The notes beneath the pieces are model-generated. The model ran no database searches and was not told where the DNA came from. It saw only the letters and a program-made list of their open reading frames with translations. This document shows positions 24,396 through 33,967 of a stretch of 56,931 nt of DNA, piece by piece. Source of the DNA: Pseudomonas sp. RIT409 (GTDB taxonomy: Bacteria > Pseudomonadota > Gammaproteobacteria > Pseudomonadales > Pseudomonadaceae); contig NZ_QARE02000029.1 in assembly GCF_003052515.2 (NCBI RefSeq), positions 1 to 56,931 of the forward strand. Direction: 5' to 3'. Numbering within the stretch: position 1 is the stretch's first letter; each line of letters begins with the position of its first letter. A program made the position numbers and the translations under genes.

Positions 24396-26039
24396 TCAGG
24401 TGCGGAATTGCAGCACCAGCCCGTTGAGCCCCACCGCCAGTTGCGCCAACTCGCCGCTGGCCGCCGAGGTCTGGTTCGCTCCGGCGGAGGTCTGCAGCGA
24501 AAGATCGCGGATGCGGGTGAGGTTGCGGTCCACCTCGCGGGCAACCTGGGCTTGCTCTTCAGTCGCGGAGGCAATGCTGACATTGCGTTCGTTGATCTGC
24601 CCTATGGCCTGGGTGATCTGTTCCAGCGCCCGCCCGGCGGCTTCGGCGACATCCAGGCTGGCGCGTGCCCGGTCGCTGCTCTGGTCCATGGCCGTGACGG
24701 CCTTGTCAGCGCCGCCTTGAATGGAACTGATCATTTTCTCGATCTCGGCGGTGGACTGTTGAGTGCGGTGGGCCAATGCGCGCACTTCGTCGGCAACCAC
24801 AGCAAAACCTCGGCCGGCCTCACCGGCGCGAGCCGCTTCGATGGCAGCGTTGAGCGCCAGCAGGTTGGTCTGGTCGGCGATCCCCCGTATCACGTCCAGC
24901 ACGCCACTGATGTTTTGCACCTCACTGGCCAGGCCATTGATTTCGCCGGCGGTCGCAGTGACGGCCTGATGCAGTTCATGGATCGCGCCGAGGGTTTCGT
25001 CGACGCGCTGCCGACCGTGTTCCGCCGATTCGCTGGATTCGCGGGCGGCAGCCGAAGCCAGTGCGGCGTTATGGGCGACTTCTTCGACCGCGGCGGTCAT
25101 TTGGTTGATGGCCGTGGCGGCCTGGTTGATTTCATCGCTTTGACGTTGGATACCGCGCACCGAGTCCTCGGTCACGGCGTTCATTTCCTCGGATGTCGAG
25201 GCGAGCTGGCTCGAAGAGTGGCCAAGGTTGGCCACGGTGCGGCGCAAATTGTCCTGCATCACCGACAGCGCCTGGAGCAGCCGACCGGGTTCATCGGCGC
25301 CGTCGAGTTTGATCGGCTGGCTGAGGTCGTTGTTGGCAATCTGCTCGGCCACCGCCAGGGCCCGGGCAATCGGCGCCACCAGGCTGCGGGTGAACAGGGC
25401 GGCCAGCGCGACGGTGGCCACGAGCGCGACCAGAATGGCCGCGATGGTCACGGCGCGTGCCTGCTCGTAGCTTTCATTGGCCTCGATGTCCGAATTTTCC
25501 ATCTTGAGAACGGCCAACTGCGAAATGGTGGCGATATCGCTGGTCAGCAAGTCCGCAGCGCGGCTCTGCTCACCCGACGGTTGGGTCATCGCAATCAGGA
25601 TGTCCTCTCGGTTCTGCGCCGCTGCTTCCAGGTACCGCGAATGCACCGCCAGGTAGGCGACCATGTCCGCTTCCATCTTGCGATAGGCTTCCAGGCCGCG
25701 CTCGGTGACCAGCAGAGGTTTGAGCCGCTTCACGTCCTTTTCCAGGTCTTCACGCCCTTGGGCGATCCGCTTACGCGCGCTCTCTGCACTGTCGGCCGTA
25801 TGGGCGGCGCGCAGACCGGTGTTGCCAAGGCGGATCATCAGCAGATCGGCCTTGATATCGGCAACGGTCATGAGGCTTGGCAATACATTGCTTTGCAGCG
25901 AATCGCGAGCGTCCTTCAAGCGCGCTGCCTGCATAAGCGAAAACAGGCCCACAGCGGAAATCAACAGGGCGAAAAAGCCGAAGCAGGCTAACGAGCGCGG
26001 AGCAATGTTCAGGCGTCTGAAATTCATACGGTTTGCCAT
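24396..26039 (-). CDS. Methyl-accepting chemotaxis protein with 4HB ligand domain
   Basis: This 547-residue transmembrane chemoreceptor has TM1 at about residues 13-34, a periplasmic four-helix-bundle sensor (to about 187), TM2 (TIAAILVALVATVALAALF), a HAMP domain and a full signalling domain with the hairpin tip EAARAGEAGRGFAVVADEVR. It ends LQFRT without a CheR-binding pentapeptide. The start ATG at 26039 (MANRMNFRRL) is preferred; a Met four codons later is possible. A longer in-frame reading to 26231 would place 64 unrelated residues before TM1. Ligand unknown. Confidence 0.9.
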   Translation of the reverse strand: MANRMNFRRLNIAPRSLACFGFFALLISAVGLFSLMQAARLKDARDSLQSNVLPSLMTVADIKADLLMIRLGNTGLRAAHTADSAESARKRIAQGREDLEKDVKRLKPLLVTERGLEAYRKMEADMVAYLAVHSRYLEAAAQNREDILIAMTQPSGEQSRAADLLTSDIATISQLAVLKMENSDIEANESYEQARAVTIAAILVALVATVALAALFTRSLVAPIARALAVAEQIANNDLSQPIKLDGADEPGRLLQALSVMQDNLRRTVANLGHSSSQLASTSEEMNAVTEDSVRGIQRQSDEINQAATAINQMTAAVEEVAHNAALASAAARESSESAEHGRQRVDETLGAIHELHQAVTATAGEINGLASEVQNISGVLDVIRGIADQTNLLALNAAIEAARAGEAGRGFAVVADEVRALAHRTQQSTAEIEKMISSIQGGADKAVTAMDQSSDRARASLDVAEAAGRALEQITQAIGQINERNVSIASATEEQAQVAREVDRNLTRIRDLSLQTSAGANQTSAASGELAQLAVGLNGLVLQFRT

Positions 26040-26325
26040 CTGACGGAATGATGGCGCCATGATATCGTCATGCGGGGCCTTGCTAAAGGCATTTCGGCAT
26101 TCTTCTTGGCTGAAATGTCCCATATGGCTCGATGTTGGGCTATTTCCAAGGCGCCGTTCGCCCTGGTTAGCTGTTGAGGTAACGGCAGGCCGCGAGTGCA
26201 ACTTAGGCGTGGGGCGGAGCAGGGTAGACAAACCGTACGGGTGTGCTGCTACATTGGCGCGATCCTAGGCAGGGCGCCGATTTCATGGGTAAGGATGCAG
26301 TCCCCCAACGGTAAGCGGTGGATCA

Positions 26326-26541
26326 ATGCTCGAATCTCTCGCGAACATCAGGTTGGACCTGGAAAAAACGGCCGTCCATTTCGAAGAATTGTCTCAGGCG
26401 TTGGCTGGCCATCTCGTGTTCAGCAGCCACCGCGCGCTGAATATTCCGACCGACGACATCCCAAGCAAGATCAAATCCATCGACTCGGTGGCCGAAGTGC
26501 TGAGAGCCGCCGCCGCGAGAATGGGGAGCCCTGGCCCCTGA
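26326..26541 (+). CDS. Small hypothetical protein
   Basis: I do not recognise this 71-residue product. It is helical-looking (LANIRLDLEKTAVHFEELSQ), soluble and without a signal peptide. AAGCGGTGG lies upstream of the ATG, and the stop is 9 bp before the end of the opposing sensor-kinase gene. Codon use resembles neighbours. It may be a small cytoplasmic protein; it could also be a chance ORF. Confidence 0.5.
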   Translation: MLESLANIRLDLEKTAVHFEELSQALAGHLVFSSHRALNIPTDDIPSKIKSIDSVAEVLRAAAARMGSPGP

Positions 26542-26550
26542 CACCGTGCG

Positions 26551-29022
26551 CTACGGGTTGGCCGTGACTTTCAACAGTACGCGGGACAATTTGTCGATTG
26601 AATACGGCTTGTGCAGCAGCTCGAATCCATCGGTTCCGTAGCGGGTCAGAATGTGGCTGTAACCGGAGGTGAGTACCACCGGCAGACTCGGATACCGTGC
26701 GCGCAGCGTTTGCGCCAGTTCGACCCCGGTGACGCCCGGCATGACGACGTCGGAAAACACCACGTCGAATCGCTCGGCGTCGCTGTCGATCAGCTCCAGG
26801 GCTGCTGCGGCGGTGCGCGCCAGGGTCGGCCGGAACCCCAGTTCGGTAAGGGCCTGGATGGCGAAGTCGCCCACGTCGCCGTTATCTTCCACCACCAACA
26901 CCTGCTTGCCTTGACCCTCTTCCAGCGACACGCCGGGTGAGTCGGTTTCCGCCGCCCGCGCCTCGCCGGCCACCCGGGGCAGGTAGAGGGTAAAGGTGGT
27001 TCCTTTGCCGATTTCGCTGGCGACTGCAATTTCACCACCGGATTGTTTGGCGAAGCCGAAGACCTGGCTCAAGCCCAGTCCGGTGCCTTCCCCCACGCCT
27101 TTGGTGGTGTAGAACGGCTCGAAAATCCGCTCCAGCTGGGTGGCCGGAATGCCCGATCCTGTGTCGGTAATCGAGACCGCGACGAAGGGCCCGGCTACCG
27201 CACTGTGTTCGCGAATCGCCGGGAGCGACTCGACAGCACGCACCGCGATCGACAGTTGGCCTTCGCCCTGCATGGCATCCCGCGCGTTGGCCGCCATATT
27301 GATCAGAGCCGTGTCGAATTGGCTCGGATCGGCGTTGACATGACACGGCGTGGGGTCGAGATCGATGAGGGTCTGGATCCGCGCGCCCGTCAGGCTGCTC
27401 ATCATGGCGCTGATGGCCCGCACGTTGTCGCAGACGCTGAACACCTCCGGTTGTAACGCTTGTCGACGTGCGAAGGCGAGCAACTGGCCGGTCAGCCGGG
27501 CGGCACGATCGACGGTTTCCGAAATGGCGGTGACGTAACGTTGCCGACGCTCCTCGGTCAGGGTAGGGCGCATCAGCAGGTCGGTGGACGAGCGGATGAC
27601 CGTCAGCAGGTTATTGAAGTCGTGCGCAACGCCGCCGGTGAGTTGGCCGACGGCTTCCATCTTCTGCGATTGGCGCAGGGCTTCCGCTTGTTCTCGCTCG
27701 ACCGTGACGTGGCGTCCCGCCGCATAGACCCGGCTGTCTTCGAAGGTGCCGGTCCAACTGAACCACTTGTACGTGCCGTTCTTGTGGCGCAACCGGTACT
27801 CATACGGCACTTCCAGTGGCGCGTGGAAGATGCCCTCGAAGGCGGCAGTGGCGGCCCCGAGGTCGTCCGGGTGGGTGTATTCGGCAAAGGTCTTGCCGAC
27901 CAGTTCGTGCTCCAGCCAGCCCAGTTGTTCCGTCCAGCGAGCATTGACCTCCAGCAGTGTGCCGTCGGGTGCCGCGATCACCAGCAGTTCCTGGGACAAG
28001 CCCCAGGCGCGATCACGCTCACGGGTGCGGGCAGCCAACGTCGCCGCCTGTTCTTTTTCCAGGGTCATGTCCCGCGCACTGCAGTAGATCCTTGCGCCTT
28101 CCAGCACAGCCACCCAGGCGAACCAGCGGTAGCTGCCATCGCGGTGTCGATAGCGATTCTCGAACCGGGACACCGGGCGGCCCCTGGCGGCCTGACTCAG
28201 GGCCGCCCGGGTCGCTTGCAGGTCATCGGCATGCACCAGGGTCAGCACGTTGATCTGCAGTTCCTCAGGCGACCAGCCCAGCGCAATGGTCCAGGCCGGG
28301 TTGGCGGCCTCGATGGTCCCGTCGGGGCTGATCACCGATAACAGGTCCGGGCTCAACAACCAAGTCCGGCTGCGCTCCGTCGCGCGCTCGTTGACCTTGG
28401 CTTCGAGTTCCGAGCTCAAATCGCGCAATGCGTCCTGACTGCGTCGCAGCCGAACGTCCGAGCGATGCCGTTCGATGACCAGCGCGACGGTTTGGGCGAT
28501 GAGGGCAATGGCCTCGATGTCGCTTGCGGTGGGGGCGCGTGGCTCGGCGTAATAGACTGCGAAGGTGCCCACCACTGTGCCGTCTGCCGCCATGATTGGC
28601 GTCGACCAGCAGGAGCGCAAACCATGAGACACCGCCAAGTGCGCATAGCCGTCCCAGAGGGGATCGGTGGCGATGTCGTTGACGTAAACCGGTTGTCGGC
28701 GGGCGGCTGCGGTACCGCACGAGCCTATGCCCTCGCCAATGGCGATACCGTGGATCGCCTCGTTATACCGGCTCGGCAGACTCGGGGCGGCGCCATGCAG
28801 CATGTATTGCCCATCCTCGCTGAGCAGCAGCACGGACGCCATCATGTTGTCGCTCTGGGCCTCCACCGCGAGGAGCAGATCGCTCAAGACTTCGCTCAGT
28901 GAAAGCCCTGCCGCCAATTGGCCCAGCACTTTGCGTTCGCGCTCGATGAGTGCGACGGGAGAATACTGTCCACCCAGCAGACTGAGGTCGATGGAGGGTG
29001 AGGTGCCTGGCTGGTCATGCAC
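26551..29022 (-). CDS. Hybrid sensor histidine kinase, GAF-PAS-PAS-HisKA-HATPase-REC
   Basis: This 823-residue cytoplasmic hybrid kinase has no transmembrane segment. Order: GAF (about 35-195), two PAS domains with PAC motifs (about 225-460), HisKA with the phospho-His in GGVAHDFNNLL, HATPase (N box NMAANARDAMQ, G boxes DTGSGIP and GEGTGLGLSQVFGF) and a C-terminal receiver (VLVVEDNGDVG, Asp in FSDVVMPG, Lys in LLHKPYS). No response regulator or DNA-binding gene is adjacent. It is the longer relative of the kinase at 36262. The signal is unknown, perhaps redox or light through GAF/PAS. Confidence 0.92.
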   Translation of the reverse strand: MHDQPGTSPSIDLSLLGGQYSPVALIERERKVLGQLAAGLSLSEVLSDLLLAVEAQSDNMMASVLLLSEDGQYMLHGAAPSLPSRYNEAIHGIAIGEGIGSCGTAAARRQPVYVNDIATDPLWDGYAHLAVSHGLRSCWSTPIMAADGTVVGTFAVYYAEPRAPTASDIEAIALIAQTVALVIERHRSDVRLRRSQDALRDLSSELEAKVNERATERSRTWLLSPDLLSVISPDGTIEAANPAWTIALGWSPEELQINVLTLVHADDLQATRAALSQAARGRPVSRFENRYRHRDGSYRWFAWVAVLEGARIYCSARDMTLEKEQAATLAARTRERDRAWGLSQELLVIAAPDGTLLEVNARWTEQLGWLEHELVGKTFAEYTHPDDLGAATAAFEGIFHAPLEVPYEYRLRHKNGTYKWFSWTGTFEDSRVYAAGRHVTVEREQAEALRQSQKMEAVGQLTGGVAHDFNNLLTVIRSSTDLLMRPTLTEERRQRYVTAISETVDRAARLTGQLLAFARRQALQPEVFSVCDNVRAISAMMSSLTGARIQTLIDLDPTPCHVNADPSQFDTALINMAANARDAMQGEGQLSIAVRAVESLPAIREHSAVAGPFVAVSITDTGSGIPATQLERIFEPFYTTKGVGEGTGLGLSQVFGFAKQSGGEIAVASEIGKGTTFTLYLPRVAGEARAAETDSPGVSLEEGQGKQVLVVEDNGDVGDFAIQALTELGFRPTLARTAAAALELIDSDAERFDVVFSDVVMPGVTGVELAQTLRARYPSLPVVLTSGYSHILTRYGTDGFELLHKPYSIDKLSRVLLKVTANP

Positions 29023-29120
29023 GACTGATTACGCTCGACAGAAAAGATGATCGGATACTGGTCGCGCTCGGCGGCCTGATGGGCACCATCGAACGCCGGT
29101 GACCTGTTTACGGTGCCCCT

Positions 29121-29423
29121 TCAAGAACGGGCGCCAGGTTTGACCCGTTTCAACCGGCGAAGTGCCAGCGTGTGAAGGTACTGGCTGACCGCATCGTGGT
29201 GGGGAGCACTGATGTGATTACAGTCCAGCAGCCCCAGCAGATAACCTTCGGCCATCGCGTGGTAACGCGACACACTTTCCCGGGTGGTGCTGGTGTCGAG
29301 CTTGTGGATCAAGCCGTCGAGCCGGGCCCGGTGTTCCAGGGCCAGCCAACCGTCTTGCGGGGGTAGACCGGCGTCATCGGCGGTGTCGCCAACGCCATGG
29401 GTGTCATTCGAGGGCAAGGGCAT
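29121..29423 (-). CDS. Hypothetical protein, helical, near sensor kinase
   Basis: I do not recognise a family. About 100 residues from the internal Met (MPLPSND) give a helix-rich soluble protein with several His (ISAPHHDAVSQYLHTLALRR) and a basic C-terminus. The upstream Met at 29492 would add a Cys-rich stretch that looks non-coding. It is downstream of an AraC gene and upstream of the hybrid kinase on the same strand. Coding is plausible, function unknown. Confidence 0.5.
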   Translation of the reverse strand: MPLPSNDTHGVGDTADDAGLPPQDGWLALEHRARLDGLIHKLDTSTTRESVSRYHAMAEGYLLGLLDCNHISAPHHDAVSQYLHTLALRRLKRVKPGARS

Positions 29424-29533
29424 GCAGAGTTCCGTGACAGATCGGCCATTCACCGGGAGGCACACGCAGCGCCCATTCGCGCCCACGCACACCGGAGTCT
29501 ATTCCAAACCTGACCGGTCCGCCCCCTGTTCGT

Positions 29534-30454
29534 TCAAAGACGGTGCTCGCGCCGGTACTGCCCGGGCGATTTGCCATGAACTCGCTTGAAGGCAACGCCG
29601 AAGGCCGCGTCGGACAGATAGCCCAAGGACGCCGCCACCGCCCCGACGCTGTCGCCTTCGACGGTCAAACGTGTCGCTGCGACCTGCATGCGCCAACGGG
29701 TCGCATATTCGACGGGCGATTGGCCGACCTTTGCCTTGAACGACGCAGCGAAGCTGGAGCGAGACTGGCACGCCAGCGCGGCCATCTGTTCCAGCGTCCA
29801 GGCACGCTCGGGGGTGCTGTGGACCGCACGCAGCACGGCAGCGATCGCCGGGTCGCGTAAACCCGCCAGCCATGCCAGGTCGGTTGCGTCGGCGGTGCGA
29901 ATGTGATGACGCAGCGCATGCACGAAGATCAGCCGCAGCAGGTCATTGCACAGCGCCACGGCGCCGGGTTGCGCCGATTGCCACTCTCTGTCCAGTTCGT
30001 CCAGCAGCCAGGCGAAGGAGGACGCGCCATGGGACTGCGCTCCGATGCAAACGGCCGCTGGCAGCAGGTTCAACAAGTCGAGCGCGGCCGGGTTGCTCAA
30101 TGAAACGCTGCCGCCGAGGATTTCCAGGTCATCGCCGACCCCATAGCGGGCCGACAGGCCGGAACCGTCGAACACGTCCGACGCGTTGATCGCTTCGACG
30201 TCCGGCGCGCTGGCCAATACGAACGGCGTGCGGACGATGACAAAGCAGTCGCCAGCGCTCATCTGCCGAGGGGGGAGGCCGTCGACACACAACCAGCACT
30301 GCCCTCGCCGTACGACGTTGAACTTCAGTTCGATCGGCCTGAACCGCAGTGCCCAGCGACCTCCCGCCCTCAAACGCACGGAACACGCCGCGCGCAGGTG
30401 AGACAAGGCGAGCACGTCTGAAAGCGGGTCGGACAGGGGTTGTTGGATGATCAC
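29534..30454 (-). CDS. AraC-family regulator with Cupin_6 sensor domain
   Basis: This is a regulator of about 306 residues with an N-terminal cupin-type domain (LRAACSVRLRAGGRWALRF, the Cupin_6 start) and a C-terminal double HTH (LACQSRSSFAASFKAKVG and VAASLGYLSDAAFGVAFKRVHG). A GTG at 30454 gives a typical N-terminus; the ATG at 30637 would overlap the divergent SDR gene. Members commonly control the adjacent oxidoreductase gene, here the frameshifted SDR starting at 30540. Start assignment is uncertain; family is firm. Confidence 0.85.
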   Translation of the reverse strand: MIIQQPLSDPLSDVLALSHLRAACSVRLRAGGRWALRFRPIELKFNVVRRGQCWLCVDGLPPRQMSAGDCFVIVRTPFVLASAPDVEAINASDVFDGSGLSARYGVGDDLEILGGSVSLSNPAALDLLNLLPAAVCIGAQSHGASSFAWLLDELDREWQSAQPGAVALCNDLLRLIFVHALRHHIRTADATDLAWLAGLRDPAIAAVLRAVHSTPERAWTLEQMAALACQSRSSFAASFKAKVGQSPVEYATRWRMQVAATRLTVEGDSVGAVAASLGYLSDAAFGVAFKRVHGKSPGQYRREHRL

Positions 30455-30539
30455 GATAGAAAAACGGACTATTTGAACTGTTTCGTCCGATGAGCGTAGA
30501 GAAAAATGCAGGCTTCCGCTACCCACCGAGAACCTGTTC

Positions 30540-31504
30540 ATGAAAACGCCACAGCAACCTGTTTCATCACCCTTCAATGCGGCCAGTACCGCCATGGATG
30601 TCATGGCGGGCGTCGACCTGACCGGGCACCTGGCCATTGTGACAGGCGGTTATTCGGGGCTGGGACGCGTCACCGCGGTCAGCCTGGCGGCGGCGGGGGC
30701 CCGGGTCCTGGTTCCGGCTCGGGACACCCGCAAAGCCCAGGCGGCTCTGGCGGGCATTCCCGGCATCGAAATCTGGCCAATGGACCTCATGGACGCGCAA
30801 TCCATTCAAGCGTTCTGCAGCCAGATCGTCCGCCGGGGCCAGCCGGTGTCTTTACTGATTCATTGCGCCGGCCTCATGGCGTCGCCACTCAAGCGAGACG
30901 CGCAAGGGCATGAGGCGCAGTTCTCGACCAATCACCTCGGCCACTTTCGACTGACCTGTGGCCTCTGGCCGGTGCTGACCGCCGCAGGGAGCGCGCGCGT
31001 GATCGCAGTGTCGTCGAGGGGCCATCAGTTGGCGGGGATCGATTTCGATGACATTGATTTCCGCCACCGCCCCTATGACAAATGGTTGGCTTACGGGCAG
31101 TCGAAGACAGCCAACGTGCTGTTCGCCGTGGCGTTGGACGAACGGGGGAAAGCGCGCGGCGTGCGTACATTTTCGCTGCACCCCGGCCAGATCCTCACGG
31201 ATCTGGGGCGACACCTGAGCCCGGAAGAGATCGCTGCATTCGATGTGTTCGATGAACACGGGCAGCAGAGGATCGAGCCGGAACGAGGCTCAAGACCTTG
31301 GAGCAGGGCGCTGCGACCGGGCTGTGGTGCGCCACCAGCGCAGCACTGGACGCAAAGGGCGGTGTGTATTGCGAGGATTGCAACATCGCGCCGCTGAACA
31401 CCCGGAAGCAGGGACGTCGCGGCGTTGCCGACTGGGCCGTGGACGCCGACGCGGCGCAGCGGTTGTGGAGCCTGTCCGAAGCGTGGACGGGGTTGAGTCT
31501 GTGA
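30540..31504 (+). pseudogene. SDR oxidoreductase (retinol-dehydrogenase-like), frameshifted
   Basis: The first 250 residues are an intact Rossmann domain: the cofactor motif GGYSGLGRVTA, the NAG-equivalent HCAGLM and the catalytic Tyr-Lys in YGQSKTANVLF. Near 31290 the frame changes. The original frame yields a spurious tail ending at 31397, while the +2 frame continues as TLEQGAATGLWCATSAAL...GGVYCEDCNIAPLN, the normal C-terminus, to the stop at 31504. One base is missing at about 31290-31291. A sequencing error or a real inactivating change are both possible. It is divergent from an AraC regulator. Confidence 0.85.
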
Positions 31505-31599
31505 AAAGCGCGCAGAGGGCACCTGCCGGCGTGCAAATCCATACGGCAAGTTTGCAAGGAAACGTGTAAAACGTGCGCATCCCGAGAAGACGCGCGCCC

Positions 31600-32361
31600 A
31601 TGACTGCCTTTCACCTCAAGCTGTTGATCACCCCCTTGCTGATGCTCTCCATTTCGTTGGCCGCGAAACGTTGGGGCACCCACATCGGCGGTCTGCTGTC
31701 AGGGCTGCCAGTGACGTCGGCGTCGATCATGCTGTTTTTGGGGCTGGAACAGGGGCCGACCTTCGTTGGCGCGGCAGCGCCGGGCGCACTGGCGGGCGTC
31801 GCGGCCATCCAGGCGGCCTACTTGTTCTATTTTGCCGTGAGCGCCAGAACGTCGGTGGTCGGTGGCTGCGTGCTCGCCTTGGGCGTCTACGCACTCGTGG
31901 CGTGGCTGATGAACCGCTGGGCAGGGCCGATGGCTGCCGTGGCGATCACGTTGTTTCTGGTCGCGATGATCGTCAGCATCACGGCGCCCGTCCGCAACCC
32001 GGGGACGGGCCGCTACGTCCCGACGCCGCGCTGGATCATCCCCATGCGCATGCTCACGGCCACCGCATTGCTGCTCGCGATCACGGCAACGGCCCAATGG
32101 GCGGGGCCAGTGGTCAGTGGCTTTCTCGCTCCGATCCCGGTCATCGCCTGGCCACTCGCGGTGTTCGCCCATGTGCAGGGTGGGCGGCATGAGTTGGCCG
32201 CCATTGTGCGGGGCAATGCCATCGGCGCCATTGGCGTGATCGGCTTTTACCTCACGCTGCAGGCGCTGGTCCTGCAATGGGGCGTTGTGCTGACCGTCGG
32301 CGCAGGCGTTGTGTTGGCCGTTGCGTTGACCGCGTTCGTGGCGAAAGTCGCGCCCAAGTAA
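31600..32361 (+). CDS. Polytopic inner-membrane protein
   Basis: This 253-residue membrane protein has about eight hydrophobic segments, alternating with short loops (LLITPLLMLSISLAA, AAIQAAYLFYFAV, LVAWLMNRWAGP). The inner ATG at 31600 (MTAFHLKLL) is preferred over the start at 31573 as it begins right before the first membrane helix. I cannot name the family. A small-molecule transport or export role is possible but unsupported. It follows the broken SDR gene on the same strand by about 95 bp. Confidence 0.75.
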   Translation: MTAFHLKLLITPLLMLSISLAAKRWGTHIGGLLSGLPVTSASIMLFLGLEQGPTFVGAAAPGALAGVAAIQAAYLFYFAVSARTSVVGGCVLALGVYALVAWLMNRWAGPMAAVAITLFLVAMIVSITAPVRNPGTGRYVPTPRWIIPMRMLTATALLLAITATAQWAGPVVSGFLAPIPVIAWPLAVFAHVQGGRHELAAIVRGNAIGAIGVIGFYLTLQALVLQWGVVLTVGAGVVLAVALTAFVAKVAPK

Positions 32362-32442
32362 CCTCTGCGCGCGGTGAAAACGGCTGCGTGATCCAACAGG
32401 GGACCCGCCGCCTGGCAGGGGCCGCTTGACGCTGCGCTGCTG

Positions 32443-32838
32443 TCAGCTCAATTGCTGCTCCACAGTCTTGCTCAGCGGCGAGACAGCCGTGCCGGTGTGC
32501 AGGGTGTCCGCCGGTTCGATGAGCACGATCCAGCATTCTTCTTCAGCCACCGGGTTATGCAACACACCGCGGGGCACGACGTGCATCGATCCGGCGGGCA
32601 ATTCAACCGTCCGGCCCCCCTCGTACTCGATCTTCAGGTGCCCTTTGACGACGTAGAACAGTTCGTCCTGGGTTTCGTGATCGTGCCAGACCAATTGCCC
32701 CAGCACCTTGGCCACTTTGACGTACTGGTCGTTGATCCGGGCGACGACTTTGGGTGACCAGTGCTCGGACAGGGCCTCGAAACTGCGGTGAAGATCGAAC
32801 GATTCGGGAAACAGAGGGGCAGGCATATTGAGATCCAT
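32443..32838 (-). CDS. Cupin-domain protein
   Basis: This 131-residue single cupin barrel has motif 1 with probable metal ligands H52, H54 and E59 (WHDHETQDELFYVVKG) and motif 2 with a later His in PRGVLHNP. The small size and lack of other domains suggest a cytosolic isomerase or dioxygenase-like enzyme, or a mannose-6-phosphate-isomerase-like protein. It is divergent from the LysR gene at 33008 and may be its target. Substrate unknown. Confidence 0.85.
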   Translation of the reverse strand: MDLNMPAPLFPESFDLHRSFEALSEHWSPKVVARINDQYVKVAKVLGQLVWHDHETQDELFYVVKGHLKIEYEGGRTVELPAGSMHVVPRGVLHNPVAEEECWIVLIEPADTLHTGTAVSPLSKTVEQQLS

Positions 32839-32951
32839 GTGAGGCGGATGGAGGCATCGCCGGGGTTGCCAACGGCAAGTTCAGATGATGCCGGGGGAAT
32901 CGGGACGGCAACGGAGCGAACGTTCCGAGCCGATAACCTACCGATACAATG

Positions 32952-32967
32952 TCGATTACAAAATCGA
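32952..32967. promoter_or_regulatory. Palindrome TCGATT-ACAA-AATCGA between cupin and LysR genes
   Basis: Perfect 6-bp arms around 4 bp lie in the divergent promoter region, 41 bp before the LysR start. The dyad is of the kind bound by LysR regulators at their own divergent promoter. Binding is inferred. Confidence 0.45.
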
Positions 32968-33007
32968 ATATCCTTAATGCCTGACATTACCGATGGTAAT
33001 CCCGCCC

Positions 33008-33871
33008 ATGATCCGCAACCTTGATCTCACGCTGGTCCGCACCTTCGTCGCAGTTGCCGACCACCGCAGCATGACGGTCGCTGCCAACCTTTTGTTCATG
33101 ACCCAGGGAGCGGTGAGCCAGCAGGTCAAACGTCTCGAAGAGCACCTTGGCTGTGTGTTGCTGCTGCGCAAGCCAAGGCACTTGGAATTGACCCACCAGG
33201 GCGAGTTGTTTCGGGCCAAGGCTCGCCGCTTATTGCAATTGAACGACGAGATTTGGGCCGACACGGTGGGAGGCCCACAGCGAGGGCATCTGCGGGTAGG
33301 GGCGCCCCCGGACCTGATCACAGCAATGGCGCCAGCATTGAAGGCTTTCACGGCGTCGCATCCGCGGGTGGAACTGTCGTTGAAATGCGCCGCATCGCCT
33401 GAGCTGCACGAGGACATTGAAAACGGCCACCTCGACTTCGCATTGATTGAATACGTGGCGAGTCACTCTCAGGGCGAGGTCATCCGCACCGAGCCGCTGT
33501 TGTGGGTGGGCAGCGCTGACAGCGATATCTGGAAAACCAGACCGCTGCCATTGTCGCTGGTGGACGAGCGCTGCGTGTTTCGTCCCGTGGTGCTGGGGGC
33601 GTTGGCCAAAGAGGGTATCGTCTGGCGCACCGTGTTCGAGAACCGCAGCTTCGAGGCGACGGCCTCTACCGTGCGCGCGGGGCTGGCCATCACCGCGTGG
33701 CTGGCCTCGACCGTGCCGGATGATTTGGTGACGCTAGGGGCGGCGGCGGGACTGCCCACATTGCCGGAGTTCGCCGTGTGCGTGCGGGTATCGGCCACTG
33801 CACAACCCGTCGCCGAGGCATTCCGGGCGAGTCTGCTGGCCGCGATGGACATACCGATCAGCGCTGCATGA
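33008..33871 (+). CDS. LysR-family transcriptional regulator
   Basis: This 287-residue LysR regulator starts with the typical LDLTLVRTFVAVADHRSMTVAANLLFMTQGAVSQQVKRLEEHLG HTH and continues into an effector domain (LRVGAPPDLITAMAPALKAF). The ATG at 33008 (MIRNLD) is preferred over 32993. It is divergent from the cupin gene, with a palindrome between them, and is followed by a GST gene, so either may be controlled by it. Confidence 0.92.
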   Translation: MIRNLDLTLVRTFVAVADHRSMTVAANLLFMTQGAVSQQVKRLEEHLGCVLLLRKPRHLELTHQGELFRAKARRLLQLNDEIWADTVGGPQRGHLRVGAPPDLITAMAPALKAFTASHPRVELSLKCAASPELHEDIENGHLDFALIEYVASHSQGEVIRTEPLLWVGSADSDIWKTRPLPLSLVDERCVFRPVVLGALAKEGIVWRTVFENRSFEATASTVRAGLAITAWLASTVPDDLVTLGAAAGLPTLPEFAVCVRVSATAQPVAEAFRASLLAAMDIPISAA

Positions 33872-33967
33872 CGCCCCCGAGGTCTGGTAATTTACGCACC
33901 GCAGTGGCGCCTCGCCCTCGCACTCTCCAGGGGCGACCCACCCATCACTCCGAGCGAGGGAGCAGAG

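Noticed and set aside
24363..25991. 542-codon open frame on the plus strand
   Set aside because: It is antisense to the chemoreceptor gene; the product is low-complexity with no domain.
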